This document shows, piece after piece, positions 1 through 9,594 of a stretch of 64,000 nucleotides of DNA. Origin of the DNA: Clostridia bacterium. GTDB lineage: Bacteria > Acidobacteriota > Terriglobia > Terriglobales > Acidobacteriaceae. The stretch covers positions 1-64,000 of the forward strand of contig DATMYA010000091.1 in NCBI GenBank assembly GCA_035561135.1, given 5' to 3'. The notes below the pieces were generated by a model, which saw only the letters and a list, made by a program, of their open reading frames with translations, made no database searches and had not been told where the DNA came from. The stretch's first letter is position 1. Each line of letters begins with the position of its first letter. Made by a program: the position numbers and the translations under genes.

Positions 1-385
1 GAGTCTGCGTGATCTCCCCTTTACTGCTCTTGTAGATCACGACTGCATTCGGGCCGAACTCGAAGATCACCTGGCGGCAGGCTCCGCAGGGAGCACAGGG
101 AACGCCGTCGCGGTTGACCACGGCGATGGCGGCAATCTCCAGCTTACCGGAGCCTGCACCATCGGCAATGGCCGTGAAGATGGCAGTGCGCTCGGCGCAG
201 TTGGTCAACCCATAGGACGAGTTCTCAACGTTGCAGCCGCTGTACAATTCGCCGCCCGCTGTCAGCAGCGCGGCTCCAACGAAGAATTTGCTGAATGGCG
301 CATAGGCGCGCTCGCTCGCTTCCTGCGCCTTTTGCAAGAGAGCATCGCGATCACGCTCGTTCAGGGTGGCGGTAGTCGCTGTCAT
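1..385 (-). CDS. cdd: cytidine deaminase, 3' end cut by window edge
   Basis: Deaminates cytidine and deoxycytidine to uridine and deoxyuridine in pyrimidine salvage. About 128 residues are visible from ATG at 385; the C-terminus lies outside the window. The small tetrameric CDA signature is readable: NCAERTAIF (zinc-ligand Cys plus catalytic Glu), then PCGACRQ with the two other zinc-ligand cysteines. The N-terminal substrate-binding stretch YAPFSKFFVGAAL is also present. It starts 6 nt after the stop of the S1/P1-like nuclease gene, so the two are probably cotranscribed. Identification is firm. Confidence 0.95.
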   Translation of the reverse strand, partial: MTATTATLNERDRDALLQKAQEASERAYAPFSKFFVGAALLTAGGELYSGCNVENSSYGLTNCAERTAIFTAIADGAGSGKLEIAAIAVVNRDGVPCAPCGACRQVIFEFGPNAVVIYKSSKGEITQT

Positions 386-391
386 ACGCAC

Positions 392-1399
392 CTACTTTTT
401 CTCAGCACCCTCGGCGGGAACGGCCGCACTGCACGACTTCTGCGAGCGCGGCTTCTCCGACTTCGGCGGCACGTAAGGCGGAGGCTCAACTGCGCTGTCG
501 ACCCACGCGGTATACCAGAGGTTCAAAAGCATCTGCGCCCCGCGCCCAAGCTGCTGACGCATAAACTCGCGGGATTCGGGAGTGCCCGCACCTTCAAATC
601 CGCAGGCCTTCTCGATCTGATACACGCGCTCTACCTTGCCCTGCGACTCGCGCATATAAGCAATGTAGTCTTCGAAGGGATGGTCCAGCTTCTTAGGGGC
701 GGCGACGAGATCGGCAAACGGAAGCTGGTCGAGGTTGCGCGAAACGAATAGGCCTTCCATCTTCCAATGAACATCTCGCTCGGTGCTGTAGCCGTTTGGA
801 TTGGGTCCGACCCAGCCGTTGTACTTGACGGTCGTGTGCAGCGGATTGGCGGCATCGCCAACGTAGTGGCCTAGCCATCCGGCATAGTGCAGGACGGCGG
901 CTTCGGCGTCGGCCGTGGAGCGGCCTTCCTTCTGTGCCTTGCGGTATTCGCGGAACGAGACCTTGAGACGGTCATACGCTTCCATTGCGGCGTAAGGCTG
1001 GAGGCCAACTTTCTCTGGCGTCATCATGTCGATATCGCGCTGGTCGGCCTTGGCGGCCTGCATCTGCGTGCGATTCTCGTACACGTCGCGTATGAACTGA
1101 AAGCGGTCCTTCGGCAGCGCCTGCATGAACTCCACGAGTTCCATGTCCATGAAGTGCTCGGGCTCCTGCGCAGACTTGAGCGTGGCTTCCAACTTTTCGC
1201 GCCAGCGGTCGGGCTCGGGGCCCATGTAGGCGATGTGGTCGGCGCCGTTTTTTACAAACTGCGGCATGTCGGCCGGAATTTTCTGGGTGGCGGCGCGATT
1301 GATGGCCATATGGCCTTCGTTGCCCCAGGTGATGGCGATGGTTGGAATCAGTGCGACCAGAGCCGCGATGACAAGAACACGTGTGACGTTTCGACGCAT
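392..1399 (-). CDS. secreted S1/P1-like nuclease / zinc phospholipase C fold protein
   Basis: 335 residues with a signal peptide (about 1-24). Cleavage would expose Trp25 in WGNEGH, as in S1/P1 nucleases where the mature N-terminal Trp and a nearby His bind the tri-zinc site. A later stretch LGHYVGDAANPLHTT (around 175-190) matches the H-x3-D...PLH zinc-binding pattern of the family. The C-terminal 35 residues are Pro/Lys/Ser rich and probably disordered. Its position between cdd and tdk suggests extracellular or periplasmic nucleic-acid breakdown feeding salvage. A phospholipase C-type activity on another phosphodiester is the alternative; the fold is surer than the substrate. Confidence 0.7.
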   Translation of the reverse strand: MRRNVTRVLVIAALVALIPTIAITWGNEGHMAINRAATQKIPADMPQFVKNGADHIAYMGPEPDRWREKLEATLKSAQEPEHFMDMELVEFMQALPKDRFQFIRDVYENRTQMQAAKADQRDIDMMTPEKVGLQPYAAMEAYDRLKVSFREYRKAQKEGRSTADAEAAVLHYAGWLGHYVGDAANPLHTTVKYNGWVGPNPNGYSTERDVHWKMEGLFVSRNLDQLPFADLVAAPKKLDHPFEDYIAYMRESQGKVERVYQIEKACGFEGAGTPESREFMRQQLGRGAQMLLNLWYTAWVDSAVEPPPYVPPKSEKPRSQKSCSAAVPAEGAEKK

Positions 1400-1460
1400 G
1401 ATGTACCCTTCGTGGATCAGAGCTGCAATAACCGCTACCCACTGCTCTCAACTACGGTTC

Positions 1461-2090
1461 TTAGCTACTGCTCTTCTCCGCGCCTTTGCCCATAGCTGCG
1501 GCTGCGGCTGCGTTGCGTTTTTCAAGGTTAGCGACATTAGGTTCAAAGCAGCGACGGCAGCGGGCTTCATACAGCCCGGCGGCACCGACCACGACCAGGT
1601 CGTTGCTGGCAATGAGGCGTTGCGTGTGCTTGGCCGGATTGCCGCACTGCATGCAGATGGCGAGCGTTTTCACAATCTCGTCGGCAACGGCCAGCAGTTC
1701 AGGCATGGGATGGAACGGGCGTCCAAGGTAATCGGTGTCGAGGCCGGCGATGATGATGCGCTTGCCCATGTCGGCGAGGCGGATGACGAGGTCGATCACG
1801 CCCTCGCCGAGGAATTGCGCTTCGTCGATGCCGATGACTTCCGTGCGCCAGTCAAGACGCTTTTCGAGCTCAGCCGCGTCCTTTACGCCCTCGGACGGAA
1901 TCTTTAACTCGCTGTGGCTGACGATGTGGTCGTCGGAATAGCGCTGGTCGATTCCAGGTTTGAAGATCTGCACGCGCTGGCGGGCGATCTCTGCGCGGCG
2001 CAGGCGACGAATCAGTTCCTCGCTCTTGCCGCTGAACATGGGGCCACAAACGACTTCGATCCAACCGATACTTCCCTTAGTGATGTTCAT
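1461..2090 (-). CDS. tdk: thymidine kinase (type II)
   Basis: 209 residues. Phosphorylates thymidine to dTMP with ATP. The P-loop is [10 protein letters not shown] near residue 16, the Walker B-like segment is [10 protein letters not shown] near 85-94, and a C-terminal zinc-binding lasso is formed by CMQC (about 145-148) and CRRC (about 180-183). Length is normal for the human TK1-like family. The C-terminal tail is Ala/Lys/Ser rich. It lies 41 nt after the deoxyribosyltransferase-like gene and 61 nt before the nuclease-like gene, all on the same strand, in a nucleoside salvage group. Confidence 0.95.
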   Translation of the reverse strand: MNITKGSIGWIEVVCGPMFSGKSEELIRRLRRAEIARQRVQIFKPGIDQRYSDDHIVSHSELKIPSEGVKDAAELEKRLDWRTEVIGIDEAQFLGEGVIDLVIRLADMGKRIIIAGLDTDYLGRPFHPMPELLAVADEIVKTLAICMQCGNPAKHTQRLIASNDLVVVGAAGLYEARCRRCFEPNVANLEKRNAAAAAAMGKGAEKSSS

Positions 2091-2131
2091 AAAAGGCCAG
2101 TTCTCAGTTCCCAGGTATTAATGTCTGCCGG

Positions 2132-2626
2132 TTAAAGCGCCATCGAAGCCGATACGGCTTTCCGGCGTGGAGCGTACTTTTCCGTGAGGTACGACTTCAG
2201 TTGCTCGAAGCTGGTGAATACTTCGCTTGCACATCCCAGCACCCATCCGCTGACCTGCTCGACAGGCATGGTGGTGACCAGGTAGATGGGGACGCCGCGA
2301 CGATGTGCCACGGTGAGTTCTCCCTGCGTTCCCGCGCCACGCCCGGCGTGCTGGTCCCAGTAGGCGATGATGTATTGCGCGCGACGCTCAACCCAGTCGA
2401 GATCGTAGCGGATGATTTTGCGGATCGTCTGCTGAAATCGTGGCAGGTCGGCAGTTTTCCAGGCCCGGAAGTTCCGCATCTCTTCGCTCGTCAGGTTCTT
2501 TTCTTCATCGAGTGCGGGATCATAAACCTCATGCCCAATGGCGTTGAGGAATGGCGTGATTTCGGCACGCCACGCCTTGCCGTGGTCGGGCGAGTATTCA
2601 ATAGCACCGCATAGATATACAAGCAT
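2132..2626 (-). CDS. nucleoside 2-deoxyribosyltransferase-like protein
   Basis: 164 residues from ATG at 2626. The open frame runs further upstream (to 3187) but that part overlaps the membrane-protein gene and has no family resemblance. The N-terminus MLVYLCGAIEYS resembles the nucleotide-binding start of 2-deoxyribosyltransferases, followed by acidic and aromatic segments and a C-terminal GxPIYLVT strand. Family members exchange bases between deoxynucleosides or hydrolyse them. No strong ribosome-binding site precedes the ATG. Next to tdk and cdd a salvage role is likely, but the exact reaction is not shown. Confidence 0.6.
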   Translation of the reverse strand: MLVYLCGAIEYSPDHGKAWRAEITPFLNAIGHEVYDPALDEEKNLTSEEMRNFRAWKTADLPRFQQTIRKIIRYDLDWVERRAQYIIAYWDQHAGRGAGTQGELTVAHRRGVPIYLVTTMPVEQVSGWVLGCASEVFTSFEQLKSYLTEKYAPRRKAVSASMAL

Positions 2627-2733
2627 CGGAGTTTCGATTGTGCGGCGAGCAGGTGAGAACGTCAACCGTGAATCCGTGTGGAAATCATGGCAACTACGTA
2701 TGTTGCGCGATAATGCACGATACATTGTGCAAC

Positions 2734-3168
2734 TTACGGTTGCGGCGGCATTCCAGGAATTGCCACCTGCGGCTTGCGCGGCATGGCAAAGACAAGCACG
2801 ACGACGCCGATCAGGTAAAGAGCCGCAACGTTCGCGCGATCCGCGCCGAGGAAGCGGAGAACCATGCCGAAAAGAACAATGGATTCCCCCATGGCCGCGG
2901 CAATGATGGTACCCATGCGCCAGCGGTTCTGAAGGGCAGCGTTCTCCGGGTCGGTCGAGAGTGCCAACTCTGCCGGCTTGGCCAATTTCGTACGCACGAT
3001 CACTGCAACAATTGCGTTGCCGATGGCAAGTGCCGTCACAATGCCGACGATCATCCGGTCGGGCGCAGATGAGGCGGAAGCCATCTGCTCCGCGACGATG
3101 ATGTAGAGAAATGCAGCGGCCAGCATTGCGCCATAGATGATTCGAAGTGTGCGATGACTGTTTTCCAA
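2734..3168 (-). CDS. hypothetical integral membrane protein
   Basis: 144 residues with four likely transmembrane helices: about 9-26, 40-57, 86-106 and 115-131. The loop between helices 2 and 3 is polar (around 60-85). The N-terminus is short and the tail is Pro-rich. No family was recognised and no catalytic motif is visible. It is 107 nt upstream of the deoxyribosyltransferase-like gene on the same strand, so cotranscription is possible. Confidence 0.7.
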   Translation of the reverse strand: MENSHRTLRIIYGAMLAAAFLYIIVAEQMASASSAPDRMIVGIVTALAIGNAIVAVIVRTKLAKPAELALSTDPENAALQNRWRMGTIIAAAMGESIVLFGMVLRFLGADRANVAALYLIGVVVLVFAMPRKPQVAIPGMPPQP

Positions 3169-3279
3169 GAAAGCCTCTCAGTCGCAAGTTGGTTTTATCG
3201 AACTCTCGACCAATACGGATATTTGTTTCTTTCTGAGCGAGGGTTTCAACCCGAGCCGAAGAAACTTTTTTTCAGTTCT

Positions 3280-3336
3280 GTGCGGAGCAAAGGGGTCTTT
3301 GGACTGCGCGACTTCGTCGCTCCGCTCAAGAAGACG
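3280..3336. repeat. partial copy of the dispersed TCCTGAGCGGAGCGACGAAG intergenic repeat
   Basis: The segment around 3296-3335 reads like the reverse complement of the left arm of the palindromic repeat at 47353-47455: a GGGGTC start, then GACTGCGCGACTTCGTCGC, then TCCGCTCA. It lies between two minus-strand genes. Only one arm is recognisable, so it is a degraded or truncated copy. Confidence 0.6.
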
Positions 3337-3365
3337 ACACCCCTGGCGAAACCGCCAGCACTAAC

Positions 3366-5939
3366 TCATTCCATTCCCGCCCAGTGAATGGCGTTGAACA
3401 GCAATTTGAAAGTCGCCTCGGTCTGAGCCCGGTGCTGCGGACGGAATCCGAGCATGACGAGTTTGCCTTTGCCCGTCGTGAAAGAAACAATTGCTGCTTT
3501 GCGCTCCAGGCGCTCGGCGCCTTTGATCCATCCAGAGACGAGAACGTCTTTGGCATTGTCTGGATACGAGGCGATCACCGCACGCTGCACATCGGTCATA
3601 GGCGGCGTGGTTTGGTATGCGATGTTGCCCTCTACGAAAGCTGCGCTTTCAGCGGGCATTCCATACGCTACGGGATGGCTGGGATCGAGTTCGATGCGCA
3701 GCAGTGAGCCGGGGCAGAGGAAGTCGTCGGGGCGCACTCCGGCGAGAGTGTTGCGCACGGGTACGTTGAAGTTGTCGGCTACGAAGTCTCCGGCATCTGC
3801 GATGGAGATCAGCGTGCCGCCCTTTTCGACAAAGTCCTTGAGCGCCGCGATGCCTTCCTTGCCGATACCGCCTGCGTACTCTGGCGGGAGATCGACGATG
3901 TACTTCATCGCTCCTTCAGGACGTCGCGGGCGGCCCTCAACAATGCTCTCCTTGTCCGCGTCCGGCAGGATGATGGCATCGAATTGCGCGCCCAGGCTGC
4001 CCGCCTTCATCATCTTATTGTCGATGGAGTTCACGTCGAAGCCGTACTGCTCCAGTAGCCATCGTGTCCAGCCTTCATCCATGGAAGAGGTATAGGGCTT
4101 GTACAGGCCTAAGCGTACACCGCGCAGCTTGCTGACTGCGACATCGGGCTTAGACTTCAGCGCGGTTAGCTTGAGGTGATGATCGGCGGCAAGCTTTGCC
4201 ACGTCGGTGCTGGCGTCGAGCAGCACGGTTCCGGGGGCGAACTCCTGTCCTTCGGCGCTGAAGCTCGTGCGTGCCACAGATACCGCGGCGTTGCGCTTGC
4301 CAAGAAGATTGATAACGCGCGTGACATCGTTCTGCTGATGCGAGATGACATAGACGGCGCCGGAACCTTGCACTCCGCCGGTCGGCCAATCGGAAGCCCT
4401 GATCGCCTTGAGGGTGGCTTGCTCTGTCGGAGTGAGCGTGGTCTTGCCGACGGTGACGCCCATCAGCAGCGGCAACGACCATGTTGTCACGTCATAGGGT
4501 TGCAGGATTCCGCTGCCTGCTACGGGGCGGATCTCCGGGTAGCGCTGCACGCTAAAAAGTTCAGTAACAAACTTGCCATAGGGCTGTGCTGTCGGGATGA
4601 GATAGCTGCCGGTGATATCGGTAAAAACCTGGACGCCGTGCTCGCTCATGAGGTGCGCAAGCCGGGCAGCCGCGTTGGGATCGCGCTGGCGTCCGTCTAT
4701 GGCGACCTGGTAGAACTCGCCCGGTTTGCCTTCGGCGATAGCGTCCTGTGCCATGCGCGCTGTGCCACGAAGATAGTCCTCGCGGTAGGTGCTCGCCGTC
4801 TCCAGCATCGCATCGGAGATGATGCGGTCATAATCCATGATGTCGCGCAGCCTCCACACGCCGCCGCGCCATGGATTTGGGTAGTTGATCTGTTTGCCGT
4901 ACTCGGAGAGTCCCTTACCGCCGCCGCTCAACTCGGTGGGAGCAACTTCCAGGGGCGTTGCCATGCGCGCCGAAGCAACTTCGATGAGCAGGCCGGTGAT
5001 GTTCTTCCACCATGCGGTGTTGCGCGTGCCGCCGGGCCAGTACGCATCGAACGCCCAGCCGTAAATCGCGCCGGACTTGCGCTGCTGCTCAAGGCGCCAC
5101 GTCATGGTGGTGCCAATCATGTTCAGCCCGCGAAAAATGAGTGGATTGAGTGACTCTGCAATTGGGTCCGCATACGGCGGGATGAAGATGCGCGGCCCGG
5201 TGGAACCCATTTGGTGCTCATCAAGCCATATCTGCGGGAACCACTCGCCGTAGACGGCGCGGGTGACGTTCTTCGTCTCCTTCTGCGTGAGCATGTACCA
5301 GTCGCGATTGTTGTCGTGGCCGACATAGGGGTGATACAGCCACGGCATACGTCCGCCTTCGAACTTCGTCCCCACGTACTTGCGATACCACTCGGTCTCC
5401 ATGATCTGGCCGTCTGGATTGAGCGACGGAATGAGAAGCAGGATGACGTTGTCGAGACGGCGAAGAGTTTCGGGATCCTGCGCAGTGGCAAGTGCGTGGG
5501 CCCACTCCATGGCCATCTGGCTTGAGCCGATCTCGGTAGAGTGGATATTGCAGGTGACGAGCGCAATGGTTTTGCCTTCACGCGCGAGTGCCTCGATCTG
5601 CTGCTGGCTAAGTCCGCGCGGATCGGCAAGCTGACGCGCGATTTGCCTATAGCGGTCCTTCTGCTTCAGATTCTCCGGCGACGAGATGACGGCCATGATC
5701 ATGTCGTTGCCGAGCGTTGTCTGTCCGAGCGACTCGATCTGCACGCGTGGCGACGCGCCGGCGAGCGTACGCAGGTAACTGGAAATCTGCTTATAGTCGG
5801 CAAGCTGGCGGTCGGCGCCAACTTCAAAGCCAAGAGCCTGCGAGGGCGAAGGCACAGACTTCTGCGCGAAAGCAGCCGCCGAAAAAAGGAACGCGAAGAT
5901 CAGCGACAGGAGTGCAAGACGGGAAATTCTGAGATTCAT
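3366..5939 (-). CDS. secreted M14-family zinc carboxypeptidase
   Basis: 857 residues with a signal peptide (1-25, ending AAAFAQ). The M14 metal site starts with H133-STE136 in CNIHSTEIGS, the HxxE motif. NPDGQ near 170 is the usual substrate-binding turn. DEHQMGSTGPR near 245 probably carries the third zinc ligand. The catalytic domain takes roughly 45-400. The remaining ~450 residues include a glutamine-amidotransferase-like or Rossmann-like stretch (about 600-760) of unknown role. Such long forms are common in Acidobacteriota and Bacteroidota and are presumed to be peptidases; the substrate is unknown. Confidence 0.85.
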   Translation of the reverse strand: MNLRISRLALLSLIFAFLFSAAAFAQKSVPSPSQALGFEVGADRQLADYKQISSYLRTLAGASPRVQIESLGQTTLGNDMIMAVISSPENLKQKDRYRQIARQLADPRGLSQQQIEALAREGKTIALVTCNIHSTEIGSSQMAMEWAHALATAQDPETLRRLDNVILLLIPSLNPDGQIMETEWYRKYVGTKFEGGRMPWLYHPYVGHDNNRDWYMLTQKETKNVTRAVYGEWFPQIWLDEHQMGSTGPRIFIPPYADPIAESLNPLIFRGLNMIGTTMTWRLEQQRKSGAIYGWAFDAYWPGGTRNTAWWKNITGLLIEVASARMATPLEVAPTELSGGGKGLSEYGKQINYPNPWRGGVWRLRDIMDYDRIISDAMLETASTYREDYLRGTARMAQDAIAEGKPGEFYQVAIDGRQRDPNAAARLAHLMSEHGVQVFTDITGSYLIPTAQPYGKFVTELFSVQRYPEIRPVAGSGILQPYDVTTWSLPLLMGVTVGKTTLTPTEQATLKAIRASDWPTGGVQGSGAVYVISHQQNDVTRVINLLGKRNAAVSVARTSFSAEGQEFAPGTVLLDASTDVAKLAADHHLKLTALKSKPDVAVSKLRGVRLGLYKPYTSSMDEGWTRWLLEQYGFDVNSIDNKMMKAGSLGAQFDAIILPDADKESIVEGRPRRPEGAMKYIVDLPPEYAGGIGKEGIAALKDFVEKGGTLISIADAGDFVADNFNVPVRNTLAGVRPDDFLCPGSLLRIELDPSHPVAYGMPAESAAFVEGNIAYQTTPPMTDVQRAVIASYPDNAKDVLVSGWIKGAERLERKAAIVSFTTGKGKLVMLGFRPQHRAQTEATFKLLFNAIHWAGME

Positions 5940-6042
5940 CGGCTCACCTATGACGAGCCGACGATTGTAAGGTAAGGCTTTGTCAGTTCCTAGTTCTTAG
6001 TTCAGCGAATCAATGAATGTTCCCAGCTTTTGACGGAAACCC

Positions 6043-6921
6043 CTATTTCGTCAGACCGAAGGCGCGCGAGTGCAACTCAAGAGACGCACCGAAGTGTTCG
6101 GCCATGAAAGCCCACGAGTGTCCGCCGGGATAGATGTGAAACTCATGCTTCACTCCGCGCTGAACGAGGAGCTTGTGCAGGGCTTCCGCGCCGGCGTCAA
6201 AGTTGTAGTCGTCATTGCTGCCGGCATCGAAATAGATGCTCATGCCCTTCAGCGCTGCAAGCGGCGCATTGCGGACCAGTGTGAATGGACTGTTGTTCTT
6301 GTAATAAGACGGGTCGAATGGCGTTCCAAACACCACGCCGAGCAGGCGCGCGTCCGGCGTGCCGTCCAGGCTTGGCGGCGGCGTTTCCCGCAGGGCCGAC
6401 ATATGTCCGCTCACGGAGATGAACTTCTGCGGATACTTGAACGCGTAGTGGAACGCTCCGTAGCCACCCATCGAGACGCCCATGATCCCGCGCCCTCCGC
6501 GCCCGACGCGTACCCGGTACTTCCGCTCAATCGCAGGGAGGAATTCCTTTATAAAGAAGTCTTCGTATAGAAACTTGCCATCTTTGGAATTGATATAGAA
6601 GCTGCGGAAGCCGTTGGGTGTGACGATGATGTACTCGCCAACCTTATTTTGCGCGAGCAGATCTTCGTAGAGGTTCCACCCGCCGCCGTTCACCAACGAC
6701 TGCTCATTGTCCCCGAGCCCGTGCAGGTAATAAAGCACAGGATAGCGTCGTGTCTTGTCCTGGTCGTAGCTGGGCGGCAACATGACGCAGTACGGCACAG
6801 AGCGATTGAGGATCGTGCTCTTGAGCGCAGTGCAATCCACCCTGGAAGCGGCTTGGCTTAACGGCGCAAGCGCAGTGACGATTGCCAGTGCGAGAATGAA
6901 TCGGAGTGATCGCAATATCAA
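6043..6921 (-). CDS. secreted alpha/beta-hydrolase esterase (esterase D-like)
   Basis: 292 residues with a signal peptide (about 1-25). The fold signature is YYLHGLGDNEQS (oxyanion region, about 64-75), then the nucleophile elbow GVSMGGYGAF with Ser150. An acid residue is likely in the FDAGSNDDYNFD segment (around 230-240), and the catalytic His is in GGHSW near 268. This matches the putative esterase family related to S-formylglutathione hydrolase and feruloyl esterases. Secretion argues for an extracytoplasmic ester or acyl substrate rather than S-formylglutathione. It is encoded 103 nt upstream of the M14 peptidase on the same strand. Confidence 0.85.
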   Translation of the reverse strand: MILRSLRFILALAIVTALAPLSQAASRVDCTALKSTILNRSVPYCVMLPPSYDQDKTRRYPVLYYLHGLGDNEQSLVNGGGWNLYEDLLAQNKVGEYIIVTPNGFRSFYINSKDGKFLYEDFFIKEFLPAIERKYRVRVGRGGRGIMGVSMGGYGAFHYAFKYPQKFISVSGHMSALRETPPPSLDGTPDARLLGVVFGTPFDPSYYKNNSPFTLVRNAPLAALKGMSIYFDAGSNDDYNFDAGAEALHKLLVQRGVKHEFHIYPGGHSWAFMAEHFGASLELHSRAFGLTK

Positions 6922-6930
6922 AACAGGTCC

Positions 6931-6986
6931 TCAAGGGCTAAAGCCCCTTGTATGCAATTCCAATGGCACGGCTGAAGCCGTGCCCC
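6931..6986. repeat. paired hairpin repeat of acidobacterial type
   Basis: Two small perfect or near-perfect hairpins lie in tandem. AAGGGCTAAAGCCCCTT is near 6933-6949 and GGCACGGCTGAAGCCGTGCC near 6965-6984, separated by about 15 nt. The combination of a 'GGGCTAAAGCCC' hairpin and a 'GGCACGGCTGAAGCCGTGCC' hairpin recurs in intergenic regions of Acidobacteriota genomes. A fragment of the second hairpin type also appears near 36490-36510 in this window. Confidence 0.7.
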
Positions 6987-7207
6987 CTCAAAGCAACTTC
7001 AAAGAACCTCAGAGCAATTTCAGAGCAAACTTCGAAGATGCTGTACCCAAAGATGCTGAAACTCAAACTGCGTCATCCGGCACGCCGTTGACTGACCGAA
7101 AGATCGTTCTAATAGCAGATCCCTCGCTGAGCACAGGATGCCCTCCCGCTCTTGCATCTGGCTTCTACTTTTCGTAGCCGGAGCTGCCGTGTCGAACGTA
7201 CACCGGC

Positions 7208-8596
7208 TCATTCGTATCTCAGCGCTTTGATTGGATCCAGCTTTGCTGCCCTTGCAGCCGGGTAGAGTCCTGCGAGCAGGCTCACCAGCACGGCGAATCC
7301 TATGGCGCTGCCGACGAGCCACCACGGCACAGCCCAAATGTTCTCGGGCGGCAGATCGTGTCGCGTTAGATATAAGTTGGTGCCGAAATTGATGGCCCTC
7401 CCCATGAGCCATCCAAGCAGAACGCCGAGCGTGCCGCCTACGATTCCCATGCTTCCAGCTTCGGCAAAGAACAACTTCTTCACATCGACATCGCTCGCTC
7501 CAAGAGCTTTCATCACGCCGATCTCGCGGCGGCGTTCGAGCACCGCCATGACCAGCGTATTGATGATTGCCAGCGAAGCGACGGCGAGGGCGAGCGACCC
7601 GAAGATGCCAAGGAACATATCGAAGATGGCGAAGAAGCGTCGCAGGCTCTTCGTGGCGTCGAGGATGGAGTAGGTGCGAAAGCCCATCTTCTTTATCGCG
7701 TCCTGCACCTGCTGAACATGGCCGGGCGTGGAGACGCGCACGGCGAGCATGGTGTACAGCTTCCCGGTTGGCCTGGCGCGCATGGCGTTGCGCACGTCGG
7801 AAAACTGCATCATGTTCAGGTTATTGGCGGTATCGGTCGGCAGGAATGCTCGTGCGCGCGAGATCATGCGCAGGCCGCCGAACGGCTCGCTCTCGATGAC
7901 GCCGACGATGGTTAGCGGCTGCTCCCGACGCACGACAGAGAACGATGTGTCTTCGTTCATGTCGCCCTGGTTCATGTCGCCCTGTGCCGTCGCATCCGGC
8001 GAAGCGCTTTCCTGCCCGGCCGTCTCGCCCGGCCTGCGTTCGGCGTAGCGGAGCGTGATCTGCTTGCCGATCAGGTTCTGCGGATTCGGATCGAGAGCCT
8101 GCGCGAATTCCTTCTGCAGGATGACTTCATTCGCCATTGGGCCGGAAAAGAACTTGCCCTGCATGTTCTCGAAGGCGTCGTTTTCGCGGGCGGAGAACGG
8201 CAGCCCACCGATGAATGCGGAGCGGTTCTTGCCGTTGTACGCCAACTCGGCGATAACGCGGATCTCCGGGGCAACCTCGGTCACGGCTGTGATGCGCTGG
8301 ATATCGGCGCGCGCAGAGTCGTCGAGGGCGCGGTCGGGCACGCTGGCCTTTTCGCGCTCACGATCTTCACTGCTGTTTACGCCGCGATCATCCTGCGACG
8401 AAGTAACAAAGACGGTATCGAAGAGGCCGGAGCGGCTCAGGCGGCTGTTGGCAAGCTGCTGGAGCCCCACTCCAAGCGACAGCATGGCCACGAGGGAAGC
8501 GACGCCGACGGCGATGCCGAGCGTGGTCAGCGAATTGCGCAGCTTGGATTCGCGGAGATTGCGGGTTGCCAATTCCACCAGGTCATAGGTTTTCAT
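7208..8596 (-). CDS. MacB/FtsX-like ABC transporter permease
   Basis: 462 residues. The N-terminal membrane helix (about 20-45, LTTLGIAVGVASLVAMLSLG) precedes a large extracytoplasmic MacB-PCD domain (about 50-330) with a hydrophilic acidic insertion near 195-225. Three C-terminal helices (about 335-360, 385-405, 425-450) form the FtsX domain. The EXXREIGVMKALG coupling segment is near 355-370. Its start overlaps the ATPase stop by 4 nt (ATGA), so the two are translationally coupled. Probable role: MacAB- or Lol-like export or lipoprotein/antimicrobial handling; no MacA adaptor is adjacent. Confidence 0.9.
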   Translation of the reverse strand: MKTYDLVELATRNLRESKLRNSLTTLGIAVGVASLVAMLSLGVGLQQLANSRLSRSGLFDTVFVTSSQDDRGVNSSEDREREKASVPDRALDDSARADIQRITAVTEVAPEIRVIAELAYNGKNRSAFIGGLPFSARENDAFENMQGKFFSGPMANEVILQKEFAQALDPNPQNLIGKQITLRYAERRPGETAGQESASPDATAQGDMNQGDMNEDTSFSVVRREQPLTIVGVIESEPFGGLRMISRARAFLPTDTANNLNMMQFSDVRNAMRARPTGKLYTMLAVRVSTPGHVQQVQDAIKKMGFRTYSILDATKSLRRFFAIFDMFLGIFGSLALAVASLAIINTLVMAVLERRREIGVMKALGASDVDVKKLFFAEAGSMGIVGGTLGVLLGWLMGRAINFGTNLYLTRHDLPPENIWAVPWWLVGSAIGFAVLVSLLAGLYPAARAAKLDPIKALRYE

Positions 8597-9315
8597 TGCC
8601 GCACCTCCTGGCCGTTGTTCACCAGTTTGCCGTCAGCCAGAAAAACCTGGCGCGAAGCGTAGCGGTCGGCAAGCGGGCGCTCATGGGTCACCATGATCAC
8701 GGTCATGCCGAACTGATTCAGTTCGCCCATAATCTCCATGATCTCCTGCCCGGTGCGGCTGTCGAGATTGCCGGTGGGCTCGTCGGCCAGCAACAGCGAG
8801 GGCCGGTTGACGAGGGCGCGTGCGATGGCAGCGCGCTGCTGCTCACCTCCGGAGAGTTCCGTTGGCCGATGGTCCATGCGACGCCCAAGGCCTACGCGGG
8901 TCAACGCCTCTGCGGTTCGCGCGGCACGCTCGGGGCGCTCGACTTCCGCGAAGCGCATGGGCAGCTCGACGTTCTCCGCCAGAGTCATGGTCGGGATGAG
9001 GTTGAAGGACTGAAAGACCATGCCGACAGTGTTTCGCCGGTATTCGGCAAGTTCTGCAGAGGTCATCTGCGCGAGGTCGCGTCCGTTGACAACGATGGAG
9101 CCGGCCGTGGGCCGATCCAATCCGGCGATCAGGTTCAGCAGGGTTGACTTGCCCGAACCGGAACTGCCGAGCAGCGCGAGAAACTCGCCACCCTGCACAT
9201 CGATCGAAATGCCGTCGATCGCTCGGATAACGGAGTCGCCCATCTCATATTGGCGTGATACGTCCAGCGCGCGGACCGCGACGGCAGTAACAATGGAGGT
9301 TTGAAAAGATGTCAT
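8593..9315 (-). CDS. ABC transporter ATP-binding protein (MacB/LolD type)
   Basis: 240 residues from ATG at 9315; a GTG at 9357 would add 14 residues lacking family similarity, so the ATG is preferred. Walker [11 protein letters not shown], the [15 protein letters not shown] signature and Walker [13 protein letters not shown] are all intact, followed by the switch His in VTHE. The DEPTGNLD form is typical of the LolD/MacB/FtsE group. It supplies ATPase activity to the permease encoded next to it. The 280-nt region upstream separates it from the divergent sucA. Confidence 0.93.
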   Translation of the reverse strand: MTSFQTSIVTAVAVRALDVSRQYEMGDSVIRAIDGISIDVQGGEFLALLGSSGSGKSTLLNLIAGLDRPTAGSIVVNGRDLAQMTSAELAEYRRNTVGMVFQSFNLIPTMTLAENVELPMRFAEVERPERAARTAEALTRVGLGRRMDHRPTELSGGEQQRAAIARALVNRPSLLLADEPTGNLDSRTGQEIMEIMGELNQFGMTVIMVTHERPLADRYASRQVFLADGKLVNNGQEVRQ

Positions 9316-9594
9316 AGGAACGCTCTTTCGATGATATTGATACGCCCGAAGTAGCACCTTCGGTAGATTATTTTGGATACGGACGCCAGTTACGTGACGC
9401 TACGAGTCGCAACTGTGAAGGCGTGAGCTGAGGCACGCCAGCGCAGACCGTAAGAACGAAGCGTCCAGCTCTGGGTCGGACGCATCAAATAAAGTAACCG
9501 CGGAAAGCTAACTTGCGACAGTTCCCGTGAGCGCGCAACTGCCCCGGGCATGGAACATTTCTGATAACTTCTTAGCAGGGGCATTCTGTCCGGG

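Noticed and set aside
2132..3187. 351-residue reading covering the deoxyribosyltransferase-like gene
   Set aside because: The upstream two thirds is an out-of-frame shadow of the membrane-protein gene at 2734-3168; family similarity starts at 2626.
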